Shown here: in pieces, positions 24,705 to 33,267 of the stretch
Numbering within the stretch: position 1 is the first letter of the stretch
Layout: every line of letters begins with the position of its first letter
NCBI RefSeq assembly: GCF_000428985.1
Contig: NZ_AUAZ01000020.1
Span: 30,281-94,280, forward strand
DNA from: Marinobacterium litorale DSM 23545
GTDB lineage: Bacteria > Pseudomonadota > Gammaproteobacteria > Pseudomonadales > Balneatricaceae
Direction of reading: 5' to 3'
DNA: 64,000 nucleotides
The notes under the pieces: generated by a model
The model's database searches: none
Told to the model about the DNA's origin: nothing
Seen by the model: only the letters and a program-made list of their open reading frames with translations
Made by a program: the position numbers and the translations under genes

Positions 24705-27401
24705 TTACTGACTGTGTTGAACGTGCTGATCGAGCTGTTCGCAGATCGCTTTTTGCAAAGTCTGGCATAAATCCGGGTCGCTGATGGGTTGGTCGTCGTG
24801 ATCGGTGATGAAGAAGAAGTCCTCCACGCGCTCGCCCACGTTGGCGATCTTGGCTTTGCGCAGGGTGATGCCAAACTGGACGAAAATATGCCCGATGCGT
24901 GCCAGCAGGCCGGGACGGTCTGCGGTGATCACTTCCAGCACGGTCTGCTGCAGGTTAGGGTCATTGCTGATCAGTACGCGGGTTTTGGTGGCGAACGCCT
25001 TGAGCTGTCGCGGGACCCGACGCTGGACAATATCGGGGTAGTCCTCCGGATCGTCGAGCTCTTCAATCAGGCGCTGGCGTATATTCTCCAGATAGTCCGG
25101 GTTTTCGGACAGCGGCTGGTTGTCTTCAGTCAGCACCGTATAGTTATTCAGTGCGTAGCCGTTGTCGCTGACAATGATTCGTGCATCCTGAACGCTTAGG
25201 TGAAGCTGGTCGAGCGTGGATACTGTCGCGGCAAACAGGTTCGGGGCGTCTTGGGTATAGATAAATATCTCGGTGGCGCCCTCGTGACTGCGGAAGGTAT
25301 TTTTCTCCAATGTCACCAGTGGAATGTCTGGCTGGTGATGCTCCAATATTGCCTGCGTATGGTGGGCGATCGCCTTGGAATCTTCCCTCAGGAAGTACTC
25401 GTCGCCCAATCGCTGCCACAGATTGCGCGCGTCATCTTCGGGGACGCCCATTCGCCCTAGCGCCATGAGGGCTTCGTGCTGAACCTGTTCAATGCGTTCG
25501 GTTTTATTGACCGGGTTTTCCAGGCCACGGCGCAGTGCGCGTTTGGTCTCCATATAGAGCTGGCGCAGCAGGCTGGCGCGCCAGCTGTTCCACAGTGTGT
25601 GGTTGGTCGCGTTGATATCGGCGACGGTCAATACATAGAGGTAATCCAGGTGGATGACATCCCGTACCTGCTCGGCAAAGGCATGGATTACCGCTGGGTC
25701 GGACAGGTCACGTCGCTGGGCGGTCATCGACATCTTGAGGTGATTGCGCACCAGCCAGGCCACCAGTTGTGTATCCCATTTGCCGATATGATGCCGTTCG
25801 CAAAAAGCGATCACGTCATCGGCACCCAGCTCCGAATGGTCGCCACCGCGGCCCTTGGCGATATCATGGTAGAGGCCGGCAATATAAAGCAGCTCAATCT
25901 TGGGCAGGTGATTAACCACCCGATGTGCGACCGGAAAACCGTCGCGGTGATCGCGATGGCGGAACTGGCGCATCTTCTGAATCACTTTCAGGGTATGGGC
26001 GTCCACCGTGTAGATATGGAACAGGTCGTGCTGCATCTGTCCGACAATGCGACCGAATTCGGGCAGGTAGCGGCCGAGGATGCCGTATCGGTTCATCCGT
26101 TTAAGTTCGGTGGAAACGCCTTCCGGTGAGCGCAGCAGTTCCATGAATAGCGAGGTGTTGCGAATATCATTGCGAAAACTGTCATCGACCAGGTGTCGGT
26201 GGTCGCGGATCAGTCGAATGGTTGAGGCTCGGACACCCTTGATTTCAGGGTGGTTAGCCATCAGAACGAACATCTCCATCAGCGCGAAGGGGTGGTATTC
26301 GAACACCTTGTCGTAGGTCACTTCCAGGTAGTTGTTGTGGATCTGGAAGCGGTTGTTCAAGGGTGCAATATGCTGCTCATCCTCGGCGCGCAGGATCACT
26401 TCGTCGAAGTACTGCAGCAGCATGTCGTTAAACTCGGACATCGCCTTGGCAACCCGGTAGTACTTGCTCATGAACTGCTCCACCGCCAGGGCGCCTTCAT
26501 CGTCCTTATACTTGAAGAACTCAGCGAGGGCGCGTTGATGGTCGAACAGCAGGCGGTCTTCGCGCCGTTTGCTGATCATGTGCAGGGCATAACGGACGGT
26601 CCAGAGGTAGAGCTCGCCGGTGTTCAGTGTTTCCAGTTCCGACTCGGTCAGAAAACCGTGGTCTACCAGGTCTCTGATGTAGGTGGCACCAAAGTGGCGT
26701 TTGGCCACCCAGCCGATCGTTTGCAGGTCGCGCAGGCCCCCTGGCGAGTTCTTCAGGTTGGGTTCCAGGTTGTACTCGGTATTGTTGGTTTTCTCGTGAC
26801 GCTCTACCTGCTCAGCATATTTCGCGCGAAAGAACTCTTTGTCAGTCCAGGCACCTTCTGAGGTGACCCGGTCATACATCCGTTCCTGTAGCTCCGGGTT
26901 GCCGGTGATAGTGCGTGACTCGATCAGATTGGTGGCGATGGTAATGTCGTTGCGTGCTTCTTCGTAGCAGTCGTCGATGGTGCGCACGCTGGAGCCGATT
27001 TCAAGGCCGATGTCCCAGAGCAGGGTCAGGAAGCCGCTGATGCTCTCTTCAAAACTGGTTGCCTCAACGCCGTCGGTTAGGATCAGAATATCCACATCGG
27101 AGAAAGGGTGCAGCTCGCCCCGGCCATAGCCGCCCACCGCGACCAGACTGACCCGCGCCGGATCGGGCCAGTCAAATCGAGTCCAGGCCAGGGTCAGAAT
27201 CTGATCAAGGACCCAGGCCCGCCCGTAAACCAGATGACGGATATCCTCACCGTTTCGAAACGCTTCATTCATGGTTTCCAGTGATGACTTCAAGGCCACC
27301 TTAAGGGTCTTGATCGGCGAGCCCTCGGACAGTTGTTGCTTGAGCGTTGCTACATTCAGATAGCGAGCGAACTGTTCATCCGGGTTGAAGGTGTCCGTCA
27401 T
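24705..27401 (-). CDS. glnD: [Protein-PII] uridylyltransferase/uridylyl-removing enzyme
   Basis: GlnD is the cytoplasmic nitrogen sensor that adds UMP to PII when glutamine is low and removes it when glutamine is high. It has 898 residues, the normal size. The nucleotidyltransferase active site is GGYGRGELHPFSDVDIL (about residues 90-106). The HD hydrolase domain with LYHDIAKGRGGDHSELG lies near residue 515. Two C-terminal ACT domains begin near residues 707 (EIFIYTQDAPNLFAATV) and 820 (VLEVITADRPGLLARIG). The map gene is 29 bases upstream in the same direction, as in Pseudomonas. The dapC gene that usually follows glnD there is replaced here by a DUF1244 gene. Confidence 0.96.
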   Translation of the reverse strand: MTDTFNPDEQFARYLNVATLKQQLSEGSPIKTLKVALKSSLETMNEAFRNGEDIRHLVYGRAWVLDQILTLAWTRFDWPDPARVSLVAVGGYGRGELHPFSDVDILILTDGVEATSFEESISGFLTLLWDIGLEIGSSVRTIDDCYEEARNDITIATNLIESRTITGNPELQERMYDRVTSEGAWTDKEFFRAKYAEQVERHEKTNNTEYNLEPNLKNSPGGLRDLQTIGWVAKRHFGATYIRDLVDHGFLTESELETLNTGELYLWTVRYALHMISKRREDRLLFDHQRALAEFFKYKDDEGALAVEQFMSKYYRVAKAMSEFNDMLLQYFDEVILRAEDEQHIAPLNNRFQIHNNYLEVTYDKVFEYHPFALMEMFVLMANHPEIKGVRASTIRLIRDHRHLVDDSFRNDIRNTSLFMELLRSPEGVSTELKRMNRYGILGRYLPEFGRIVGQMQHDLFHIYTVDAHTLKVIQKMRQFRHRDHRDGFPVAHRVVNHLPKIELLYIAGLYHDIAKGRGGDHSELGADDVIAFCERHHIGKWDTQLVAWLVRNHLKMSMTAQRRDLSDPAVIHAFAEQVRDVIHLDYLYVLTVADINATNHTLWNSWRASLLRQLYMETKRALRRGLENPVNKTERIEQVQHEALMALGRMGVPEDDARNLWQRLGDEYFLREDSKAIAHHTQAILEHHQPDIPLVTLEKNTFRSHEGATEIFIYTQDAPNLFAATVSTLDQLHLSVQDARIIVSDNGYALNNYTVLTEDNQPLSENPDYLENIRQRLIEELDDPEDYPDIVQRRVPRQLKAFATKTRVLISNDPNLQQTVLEVITADRPGLLARIGHIFVQFGITLRKAKIANVGERVEDFFFITDHDDQPISDPDLCQTLQKAICEQLDQHVQHSQ

Positions 27402-27430
27402 GATCGGTCTCCGTGAAGGCGGTTGGCGGC

Positions 27431-28201
27431 CTATACTGATTCGCCCTTGCGAAGGGTCAGGATTTCGCAGCCATCGGCGGTTACCAGGAGCGTGTGTTCG
27501 TACTGGGCCGACAGTCGGCGATCCGCTGTTTCCACGGTCCAGCCGTCACGCTTGTTCAGCTTTACCTGGCGTTTACCGGCGTTGATCATCGGTTCGATGG
27601 TGAAACACATACCTTCTTCAAGCAGATCTCCGGTGCCTGCGCGGCCGTAGTGCAAGACCTGGGGGTCCTCATGGAACTCGGCGCCGATACCGTGGCCGCA
27701 ATACTCCCGGACCACTGAGTAGTGATTGGACTCCGCATGCTTTTGGATAACTTCACCGATATCACCCAGGCGGGCGCCGGGTCGTACCAAGGCTATCCCT
27801 TTATACAGACATTCCTGGGTAACTTGGCAGAGGCGTTCAGCATGGGGTGCCACGTCACCAACAAAAAACATCATGCTGGTATCGCCATGGTAGCCGTCCT
27901 TGATGACGGTGATGTCGATGTTAATGACATCGCCGCTTTTGAGCTTCTTGGGTCCGGGGATACCATGGCAGACCACCTGATTGACCGAGGTGCAGATCGA
28001 TTTGGGAAAACCGTGGTAGTTCAGTGGTGCCGGTATCGCCTGTTGTTCGTTGACGATGTAGTTATGGCAGATACGATCCAGCTCTTCGGTGGTGACGCCC
28101 GGTACGACGTGTGGCTCGATCATTTCGAGGACCTCGGCAGCCAGGCGGCCGGCGACACGCATCTTTTCGATCTCGTCAGGGGTTTTGATGGTAATACTCA
28201 T
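27431..28201 (-). CDS. map: Type I methionine aminopeptidase
   Basis: Removes the initiator methionine from nascent proteins. The 256-residue protein shows the pita-bread fold motifs: NYHGFPKSICTSVNQVVCHGIP, INIDITVIKDGYHGDTSMMF (metal Asp residues), GHGIGAEFHEDP (metal His) and FTIEPMIN (metal Glu); each is quoted only in part. The ATG at 28201 starts MSITIKTPDEIEKMR, the classic beginning of the family; the frame is open to 28285 but without support. It is divergent from rpsB, the arrangement common to gammaproteobacteria, and heads the glnD operon. Confidence 0.96.
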   Translation of the reverse strand: MSITIKTPDEIEKMRVAGRLAAEVLEMIEPHVVPGVTTEELDRICHNYIVNEQQAIPAPLNYHGFPKSICTSVNQVVCHGIPGPKKLKSGDVINIDITVIKDGYHGDTSMMFFVGDVAPHAERLCQVTQECLYKGIALVRPGARLGDIGEVIQKHAESNHYSVVREYCGHGIGAEFHEDPQVLHYGRAGTGDLLEEGMCFTIEPMINAGKRQVKLNKRDGWTVETADRRLSAQYEHTLLVTADGCEILTLRKGESV

Positions 28202-28377
28202 TAAGGCTCCGCGAAGTCGGATCGCCCCGAGCCGGATCCTACAGTGGGAGAGGTCTCGGGGTATGTTTGGAATGGGGATCGCCACTCGGCACGGGTGTAC
28301 TGCCGATAGCGCGAACCGATAGCAAATGACATTGGTTGTCGATTGTAGCGAAAAAAGCCGGTTCAGATAAAGGCGAC

Positions 28378-28406
28378 TTCAAACTGAAGGCGTGTTGTGG
28401 TATAAA
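28378..28406 (+). promoter_or_regulatory. Sigma-70 promoter candidate for rpsB-tsf
   Basis: TTCAAA (28378-28383), a 17-base spacer and TATAAA (28401-28406). Transcription would begin near 28413 and give a leader of about 135 bases before rpsB. In gammaproteobacteria the rpsB leader is a site of S2 autoregulation, so the remaining gap up to 28548 probably folds as that regulatory leader. I did not resolve its structure. The other part of the map-rpsB gap (28202-28377) shows nothing further that I can name. Confidence 0.6.
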
Positions 28407-28548
28407 AGCGCTCCCAAAAAATCGTGCTGGCCGTTGTGGCTGGCACTAAACACGACACACACATATCGACACGCCGCTCCTGGGTGCTGCTGACGCGGTT
28501 GGACGGTGGGATATGTGGAGGTTATAACCCGTTCAGAGGAATATCAGA

Positions 28549-29286
28549 ATGGCTAAAGTAAGCATGCGTGACCTGCTCAAGGCAGGGGTTCATTTCGGTC
28601 ACCAGACCCGTTACTGGAACCCGAAAATGTCTCAGTTCATTTTCGGTGCCCGCAACAAGATCCATATCATTAACCTTGAGCACACGCTGCCGGCCCTGAA
28701 TGACGCGCTTGGCGTTGTCAAAAACATGGCTGCCAACAAAAACAAGGTGCTTTTCGTAGGTACCAAGCGTGCCGCTTCTAAAGTTGTTAAAGAAGAAGCG
28801 ATCCGCGCTGGCATGCCTTACGTCAACCACCGCTGGCTCGGCGGTATGCTGACCAACTACAAGACCATCCGCCAGTCGATCCGTCGTCTGCGTGAGCTGG
28901 AAGCGCAGTCTCAGGACGGTACTTTCGAAAAGCTCACCAAGAAAGAAGCGCTGATGCGTACGCGTGAGATGGAAAAGCTGGAACTGTCCATCGGCGGTAT
29001 TAAAGAGATGGGTGGTCTGCCGGACGCACTGTTCGTAATCGACGTTGATCACGAGCGTATTGCAGTGAACGAAGCCAACAAGCTGGGTATTCCGGTTATC
29101 GGTGTTGTTGATACCAACAGCAACCCGGATGGCATCGATCACGTGATCCCGGGTAACGATGACGCGCTGCGTGCGATTCAGATCTACGCGCAGTCTGTAG
29201 CCGATGCCTGTGTTGAAGGCACTGCTGCCAATGCCGGTGAGAAAGGCGAGTTTGTCGAAGTTGAGGAGCAGAGCGCAGCCGAGTAA
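28549..29286 (+). CDS. rpsB: 30S ribosomal protein S2
   Basis: Small-subunit protein S2, 245 residues. Typical blocks are [22 protein letters not shown] at the start (quoted within limits as [19 protein letters not shown]), [14 protein letters not shown] in the middle, [12 protein letters not shown] and the conserved [10 protein letters not shown]. The acidic tail ([16 protein letters not shown]) is usual in this group. The start follows AGAGGAA. It heads the rpsB-tsf transcript, with a strong hairpin between it and tsf. Confidence 0.97.
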   Translation: MAKVSMRDLLKAGVHFGHQTRYWNPKMSQFIFGARNKIHIINLEHTLPALNDALGVVKNMAANKNKVLFVGTKRAASKVVKEEAIRAGMPYVNHRWLGGMLTNYKTIRQSIRRLRELEAQSQDGTFEKLTKKEALMRTREMEKLELSIGGIKEMGGLPDALFVIDVDHERIAVNEANKLGIPVIGVVDTNSNPDGIDHVIPGNDDALRAIQIYAQSVADACVEGTAANAGEKGEFVEVEEQSAAE

Positions 29287-29326
29287 TCGGGCTGTCAAAC
29301 GCTGCGACTAAGCTTGAGCGATTCGT

Positions 29327-29353
29327 AAAAGGGGAGCCTGGCTCCCCTTTTTT
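29327..29353 (+). terminator. Attenuator/terminator hairpin between rpsB and tsf
   Basis: AAAAGGGGAGC (29327-29337) pairs with GCTCCCCTTTT, three-base loop, and continues into a T run: a textbook intrinsic terminator. In this position it probably lowers tsf expression relative to rpsB rather than ending transcription fully, since no clear tsf promoter is visible in the 40 bases after it. Confidence 0.85.
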
Positions 29354-29393
29354 GGATTCAGGTTAAACACGAATATCTTTAAGGGGTACCAAG

Positions 29394-30254
29394 ATGGCGA
29401 ATATCTCCGCTGCGATGGTCAAGGAACTGCGTGAGCGCACCGGCCTTGGCATGATGGAGTGCAAAAAAGCACTGGTTGAAGCTGAAGGTGACATCGATAA
29501 AGCGATTGATGATCTGCGCAAGTCCTCCGGCATGAAGGCGGCGAAGAAAGCCAGCCGTGTGGCCGCCGATGGCGTGGTTTCCGTCAAGGTCGCTGACGAC
29601 AACAGCTACGCCGTTGTTGTTGAAGTTAACTCCGAGACTGACTTCGTTGCGCGTGATGATAACTTCCTCGGCTTTGTCGCCAAGGTTGTGGATAAAGCGT
29701 TCGCAGACAAGCAGTCTGACGTGGCTGCGCTGATGGCGGGTGAGCTTGAATCTGCCCGTGAAGCGCTGGTTCAGAAGATTGGCGAGAACATCTCTGTTCG
29801 TCGGATCATGGTTGTCGAAGGTTCGGTGGTTGATGGTTATGTTCACAGCAACAACCGTATCGCGGCTCTGGTTGTCCTCACTGGTGGCGATGCCGAAGTT
29901 GCGCGTGATATCTCCATGCACGTCGCTGCGGTAAATCCGCGTGTGGCCAAGCCGGAAGATATGCCGCAGGAAGAGCTGGATCGCGAAAAAGAGATCATCA
30001 AGGCTCAGCCCGATATGGAAGGTAAGCCGGAAGAGATCAAGGAAAAGATGGCTGGTGGCCGTCTGAAGAAGTTCCTGTCCGAGAACAGCCTGGTCGAGCA
30101 GCCGTTCGTCAAAAACCCGGAGCAGACTGTGGGTCAGCTGGTTAAGGCGGCGGGTGCGGAACTCGTATCCTTCGTGCGTATCGAAGTGGGCGAAGGTATC
30201 GAAGTCGAGCACAAGGACTTCGCAGCTGAAGTGGCCGAGCAGCTCAAGGGCTAA
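29394..30254 (+). CDS. tsf: Elongation factor Ts
   Basis: The nucleotide-exchange factor for EF-Tu, 286 residues. The N-terminal UBA-like domain carries [19 protein letters not shown] (residues 9-27), the family signature. The core begins with [18 protein letters not shown], whose TDF contacts EF-Tu. AAGGGG lies upstream of the ATG. It follows rpsB and precedes pyrH, with candidate terminator hairpins on both sides, which suggests partial uncoupling of the three genes. Confidence 0.97.
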   Translation: MANISAAMVKELRERTGLGMMECKKALVEAEGDIDKAIDDLRKSSGMKAAKKASRVAADGVVSVKVADDNSYAVVVEVNSETDFVARDDNFLGFVAKVVDKAFADKQSDVAALMAGELESAREALVQKIGENISVRRIMVVEGSVVDGYVHSNNRIAALVVLTGGDAEVARDISMHVAAVNPRVAKPEDMPQEELDREKEIIKAQPDMEGKPEEIKEKMAGGRLKKFLSENSLVEQPFVKNPEQTVGQLVKAAGAELVSFVRIEVGEGIEVEHKDFAAEVAEQLKG

Positions 30255-30264
30255 TCGGGTGCTG

Positions 30265-30300
30265 GTGGATCGGGCCTCGCCCGGTCCACACTGTTGTTTT
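30265..30300 (+). terminator. Terminator/attenuator hairpin between tsf and pyrH
   Basis: GTGGATCGGGC (30265-30275), three-base loop, GCCCGGTCCAC (30279-30289): an 11-bp stem with one T-G pair, followed by a T-rich tail TTGTTTT at 30294-30300. The T tract is offset by four bases, so termination may be partial. Confidence 0.6.
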
Positions 30301-30335
30301 ACACTCTGTTCCCACCCTCTTTGGAGATTCCACCC

Positions 30336-31082
30336 ATGCCTCCTACCGACAAACACGCCAAATACAAACGCATTCTTCTCAAACTCAGCGGCGAAGCGCT
30401 GATGGGGGAGGAGAATTTTGGTATCGACCCTAAAGTGCTCAACCGTGTCGCGCTGGAGATCGGTCAGCTCGTGGGTATTGGGGTTCAGGTCGGGATGGTG
30501 ATCGGGGGCGGTAATCTGTTCCGGGGTGCGGCGTTGAGTGCTGCCGGTCTGGATCGGGTCACCGGCGATCACATGGGGATGCTGGCCACGGTGATGAACG
30601 CGTTGGCTATGCGTGAGGCGCTGGAACGCTGTAATATTGCGACCCGCGTGATGTCCGCAATTCCCATGAGCGGTGTGGTCGATCACTATGATCGTCGCAA
30701 TGCGATGCGATACCTGAATCAGGGGGATGTGGTAATCTTTGCCGCCGGTACCGGTAATCCGTTTTTCACCACTGACTCTGCTGCCTGTCTGCGCGGTATT
30801 GAAGTCGAAGCCGACCTGGTGCTGAAGGCAACCAAGGTTGACGGTGTGTTTACCGATGATCCGGTGAAAAACCCCAAGGCCGAGCGCTATACGCATCTGA
30901 GCTTTGATGAGGTTTTGGAGAAGCAGCTGGGTGTGATGGATATGACGGCCATCTGCCTGACGCGTGACCACAATATGCCGGTCCGCGTATTCAACATGAA
31001 CAAGCACGGTGCGCTCGTCAATCTCGTTGTGGGTGGTGACGAGGGTACCTTGATTGACTGCGGTCCTGCCGCTGGAGAATAA
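30336..31082 (+). CDS. pyrH: Uridylate kinase
   Basis: Hexameric UMP kinase that makes UDP, 248 residues. Amino-acid-kinase motifs are visible: [14 protein letters not shown] at the start, [41 protein letters not shown] and [13 protein letters not shown]. The ATG at 30336 lies nine bases after GGAG; the open frame from 30294 has no such site. It is the first gene of the pyrH-frr-uppS-cdsA run; frr starts one base after its stop codon. Confidence 0.96.
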   Translation: MPPTDKHAKYKRILLKLSGEALMGEENFGIDPKVLNRVALEIGQLVGIGVQVGMVIGGGNLFRGAALSAAGLDRVTGDHMGMLATVMNALAMREALERCNIATRVMSAIPMSGVVDHYDRRNAMRYLNQGDVVIFAAGTGNPFFTTDSAACLRGIEVEADLVLKATKVDGVFTDDPVKNPKAERYTHLSFDEVLEKQLGVMDMTAICLTRDHNMPVRVFNMNKHGALVNLVVGGDEGTLIDCGPAAGE

Positions 31083-31083
31083 G

Positions 31084-31641
31084 ATGATCAGCGAGATTGT
31101 TTCCGACGCCGAAGGGCGTATGAAGAAGAGCATTGAATCTCTGACCGAGCACTTCAAGAAGATCCGGACCGGACGCGCGTCCCCGGCCATCCTGGATTCG
31201 GTTCAGGTTTCCTACTATGGCTCCATGGTGCCGATTCAGCAGGTCGCTAACGTTTCTGTTGAAGATGCCCGTACGCTGATGATCAACCCCTGGGAAAAGA
31301 AGATGGTCCCGGAAGTGGAAAAGGCGATCATGAAATCGGATCTGGGCCTCAATCCGGCAACGAACGGCGATATCATCCGCGTTCCCATGCCTGCGCTGAC
31401 CGAAGAGACCCGCAAAGGCTATATCCGTCAGGCGCGCCTGGAAGCGGAAAACGCCCGTGTTGCGATCCGTAATATCCGTCGCGATGCCAATGGTGATTTC
31501 AAAGATCTGCTGAAAGAAAAAGAGATCACGGAAGACGAAAACCGTCGCGGCGAAGATCAGATCCAGAAAATTACCGATAAGTATGTCGGTGAAGTGGATG
31601 CGCTGCTGGCGCAAAAAGAAACCGATCTGATGGAAATCTGA
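31084..31641 (+). CDS. frr: Ribosome recycling factor
   Basis: RRF, 185 residues, splits post-termination ribosomes together with EF-G. It shows the three-helix bundle domain with [21 protein letters not shown] near the N-terminus (quoted in part) and [19 protein letters not shown]. Later come [25 protein letters not shown] and the C-terminal helix. The ATG at 31084 follows TGGAGAAT in the pyrH end. The dxr gene, which follows frr in Escherichia coli, is absent; uppS comes next. Confidence 0.96.
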   Translation: MISEIVSDAEGRMKKSIESLTEHFKKIRTGRASPAILDSVQVSYYGSMVPIQQVANVSVEDARTLMINPWEKKMVPEVEKAIMKSDLGLNPATNGDIIRVPMPALTEETRKGYIRQARLEAENARVAIRNIRRDANGDFKDLLKEKEITEDENRRGEDQIQKITDKYVGEVDALLAQKETDLMEI

Positions 31642-31685
31642 TGGTCTGGGGCGGGCTGCGGCCTGCCCCGGCTTTCACTTATTGC

Positions 31686-32438
31686 ATGTCTGATAGCAGC
31701 AACCGACAGTCAGGGGCGGCCGTTCCGCGCCATATCGCTATTATCATGGATGGTAATAACCGGTGGGCAAAACAACGCCACCTGCCAGCGCTGGCAGGGC
31801 ATAAAGCCGGGGTCGACAGCCTGCGTGGCGTGATCGAGGGCTGTATCGAATCCGGTGTGGAAGTGCTAACCGTATTCGCCTTCAGCAGTGAGAACTGGCG
31901 GCGCCCGGCTTTGGAAGTCCGGGGCCTGATGGAGCTCTTCAGGCTGGCGCTTGACCGGGAAGTGAGCAAGCTGCGGAAAAACGGCATCCGGCTTCGGGTG
32001 ATCGGGGATCGCAGTCGTTTCAGTGAGGATCTTCAGGCCCGCATCGCCAAGGCCGAACAGGCGACCGAGGATGGCCAGCGCCTTTGTCTTAATGTGGCTG
32101 CCAATTATGGTGGCCATTGGGATATCACGGAAGCTGCCCGTGAACTGGCGCGCCGCTGTGCCAGCGGTGAATTGACGCCCGGCCAGATTACCCCCGAGTT
32201 GCTGGACAGTCAGACCTGTCTGGCCGACCTTCCCAAGCCCGATCTGTGTATTCGAACCGGGGGGGAACAGCGAATCAGCAACTTTCTGATTTGGCAGTTT
32301 GCCTACACCGAATTCTATTTCTCGCCTTTGTTCTGGCCCGATTTCGGTAAGGAAGCGGTGGCTCAGGCGATCCAGGATTTTTCCACCCGGGAGCGCCGGT
32401 TCGGTAAAACCAGTGAACAGATTGAGGCCGGCCAGTGA
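31686..32438 (+). CDS. uppS: Undecaprenyl diphosphate synthase
   Basis: Cis-prenyltransferase that makes the C55 lipid carrier precursor for peptidoglycan and LPS. About 250 residues. HIAIIMDGNNRWAK holds the Mg-binding Asp, followed by GHKAGVDSLRGVI, FAFSSENWRRP and the C-terminal IRTGGEQRISNFLIWQFAYTE (quoted in part), all canonical. The start is uncertain. The ATG at 31686 gives the usual N-terminal length, while the ATG at 31641 overlaps the frr stop and would add 15 residues. Neither has a strong ribosome-binding site. It consumes isoprenoid units, while the local MEP-pathway genes are missing. Confidence 0.95.
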   Translation: MSDSSNRQSGAAVPRHIAIIMDGNNRWAKQRHLPALAGHKAGVDSLRGVIEGCIESGVEVLTVFAFSSENWRRPALEVRGLMELFRLALDREVSKLRKNGIRLRVIGDRSRFSEDLQARIAKAEQATEDGQRLCLNVAANYGGHWDITEAARELARRCASGELTPGQITPELLDSQTCLADLPKPDLCIRTGGEQRISNFLIWQFAYTEFYFSPLFWPDFGKEAVAQAIQDFSTRERRFGKTSEQIEAGQ

Positions 32439-33244
32439 TTAAGCAGCGGTTAGTTACGGCCCTGGTATTAGGTATTCTGGTTCTTGCCGGTGTTTTCTGG
32501 TTGCCGGTTGAGAGTTTTTCCGCGTTAACCGCCCTTGTGGTTCTGCTGGGCGCCTCAGAATGGGCACGTTTTGCGAGCCTCGACGGTAAGAGTCGTTGGG
32601 TTTTTGTGGCGGTAGTTGCTGTGTTAATGCTTGCGCTGCATCTGATAGGGCTTAACCGGGTGATGCCAGTGCTATTGTCATTAACAGGTGTATTCTGGCT
32701 GTGGGCTTGCCTGTTGATTCTGGGGTACCCCGCGAGCCGGGGGTACCGGATGAGAGTCAATCGCGTATTGATTGGCCTGGCTGTCCTTGTTCCCACATGG
32801 GTTGCGCTCAGTGGTTTGAAAGGTCTCTACCAGGGGGAGCAGGCATTGCTGATGCTGTTATTGCTGGTATGGGGCGCTGATACCGGGGCCTATTGTGCCG
32901 GCAAGCTCTTTGGTCGTCATAAAATGATCCCCAGGGTCAGTCCGGGTAAAACGCTCGAAGGCCTTGCCGGTGGCGTTGTTACCTGCCTGTTTATCGGGAT
33001 CGGCTTTGGTCTCTGGCTCGAACTTCCGGCACCGTCGCTGGTCTACTTGACCGGGCTGGCGCTGTTGACCTGTCTGGCGGCTGTTTTTGGGGACCTGTTC
33101 GAAAGCTTGTTCAAGCGCGAAAGAGGTCTCAAGGACAGTGGTACACTGCTTCCGGGGCACGGTGGAATTCTGGATCGTATCGATAGCCTGACAGCGGCGG
33201 CCCCTGTTTTCATGTTGGGACTTTACTGGCTGCCGGTCACCTGA
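32435..33244 (+). CDS. cdsA: Phosphatidate cytidylyltransferase (CDP-diglyceride synthase)
   Basis: Inner-membrane enzyme that makes CDP-diacylglycerol for phospholipid synthesis. 269 residues with about seven to eight membrane segments. The signature near the C-terminus is intact: VWGADTGAYCAGKLFGRHKM, then SPGKTLEGLAGG, and GDLFESLFKRERGLKDSG followed by LPGHGGILDRIDSL. The GTG start overlaps the uppS stop (GTGA). In Pseudomonas dxr lies between this gene and rseP; here rseP begins 24 bases after the stop. Confidence 0.95.
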   Translation: MIKQRLVTALVLGILVLAGVFWLPVESFSALTALVVLLGASEWARFASLDGKSRWVFVAVVAVLMLALHLIGLNRVMPVLLSLTGVFWLWACLLILGYPASRGYRMRVNRVLIGLAVLVPTWVALSGLKGLYQGEQALLMLLLLVWGADTGAYCAGKLFGRHKMIPRVSPGKTLEGLAGGVVTCLFIGIGFGLWLELPAPSLVYLTGLALLTCLAAVFGDLFESLFKRERGLKDSGTLLPGHGGILDRIDSLTAAAPVFMLGLYWLPVT

Positions 33245-33267
33245 GCCGGTCGGCCTAAAGGGGCGTA

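Noticed and set aside
29379..31190. A 603-codon open frame on the minus strand opposite tsf and pyrH
   Set aside because: It is a mirror of strongly biased codons in two certain genes, has no ribosome-binding site, and its product is His/Thr/Arg-rich without domains.
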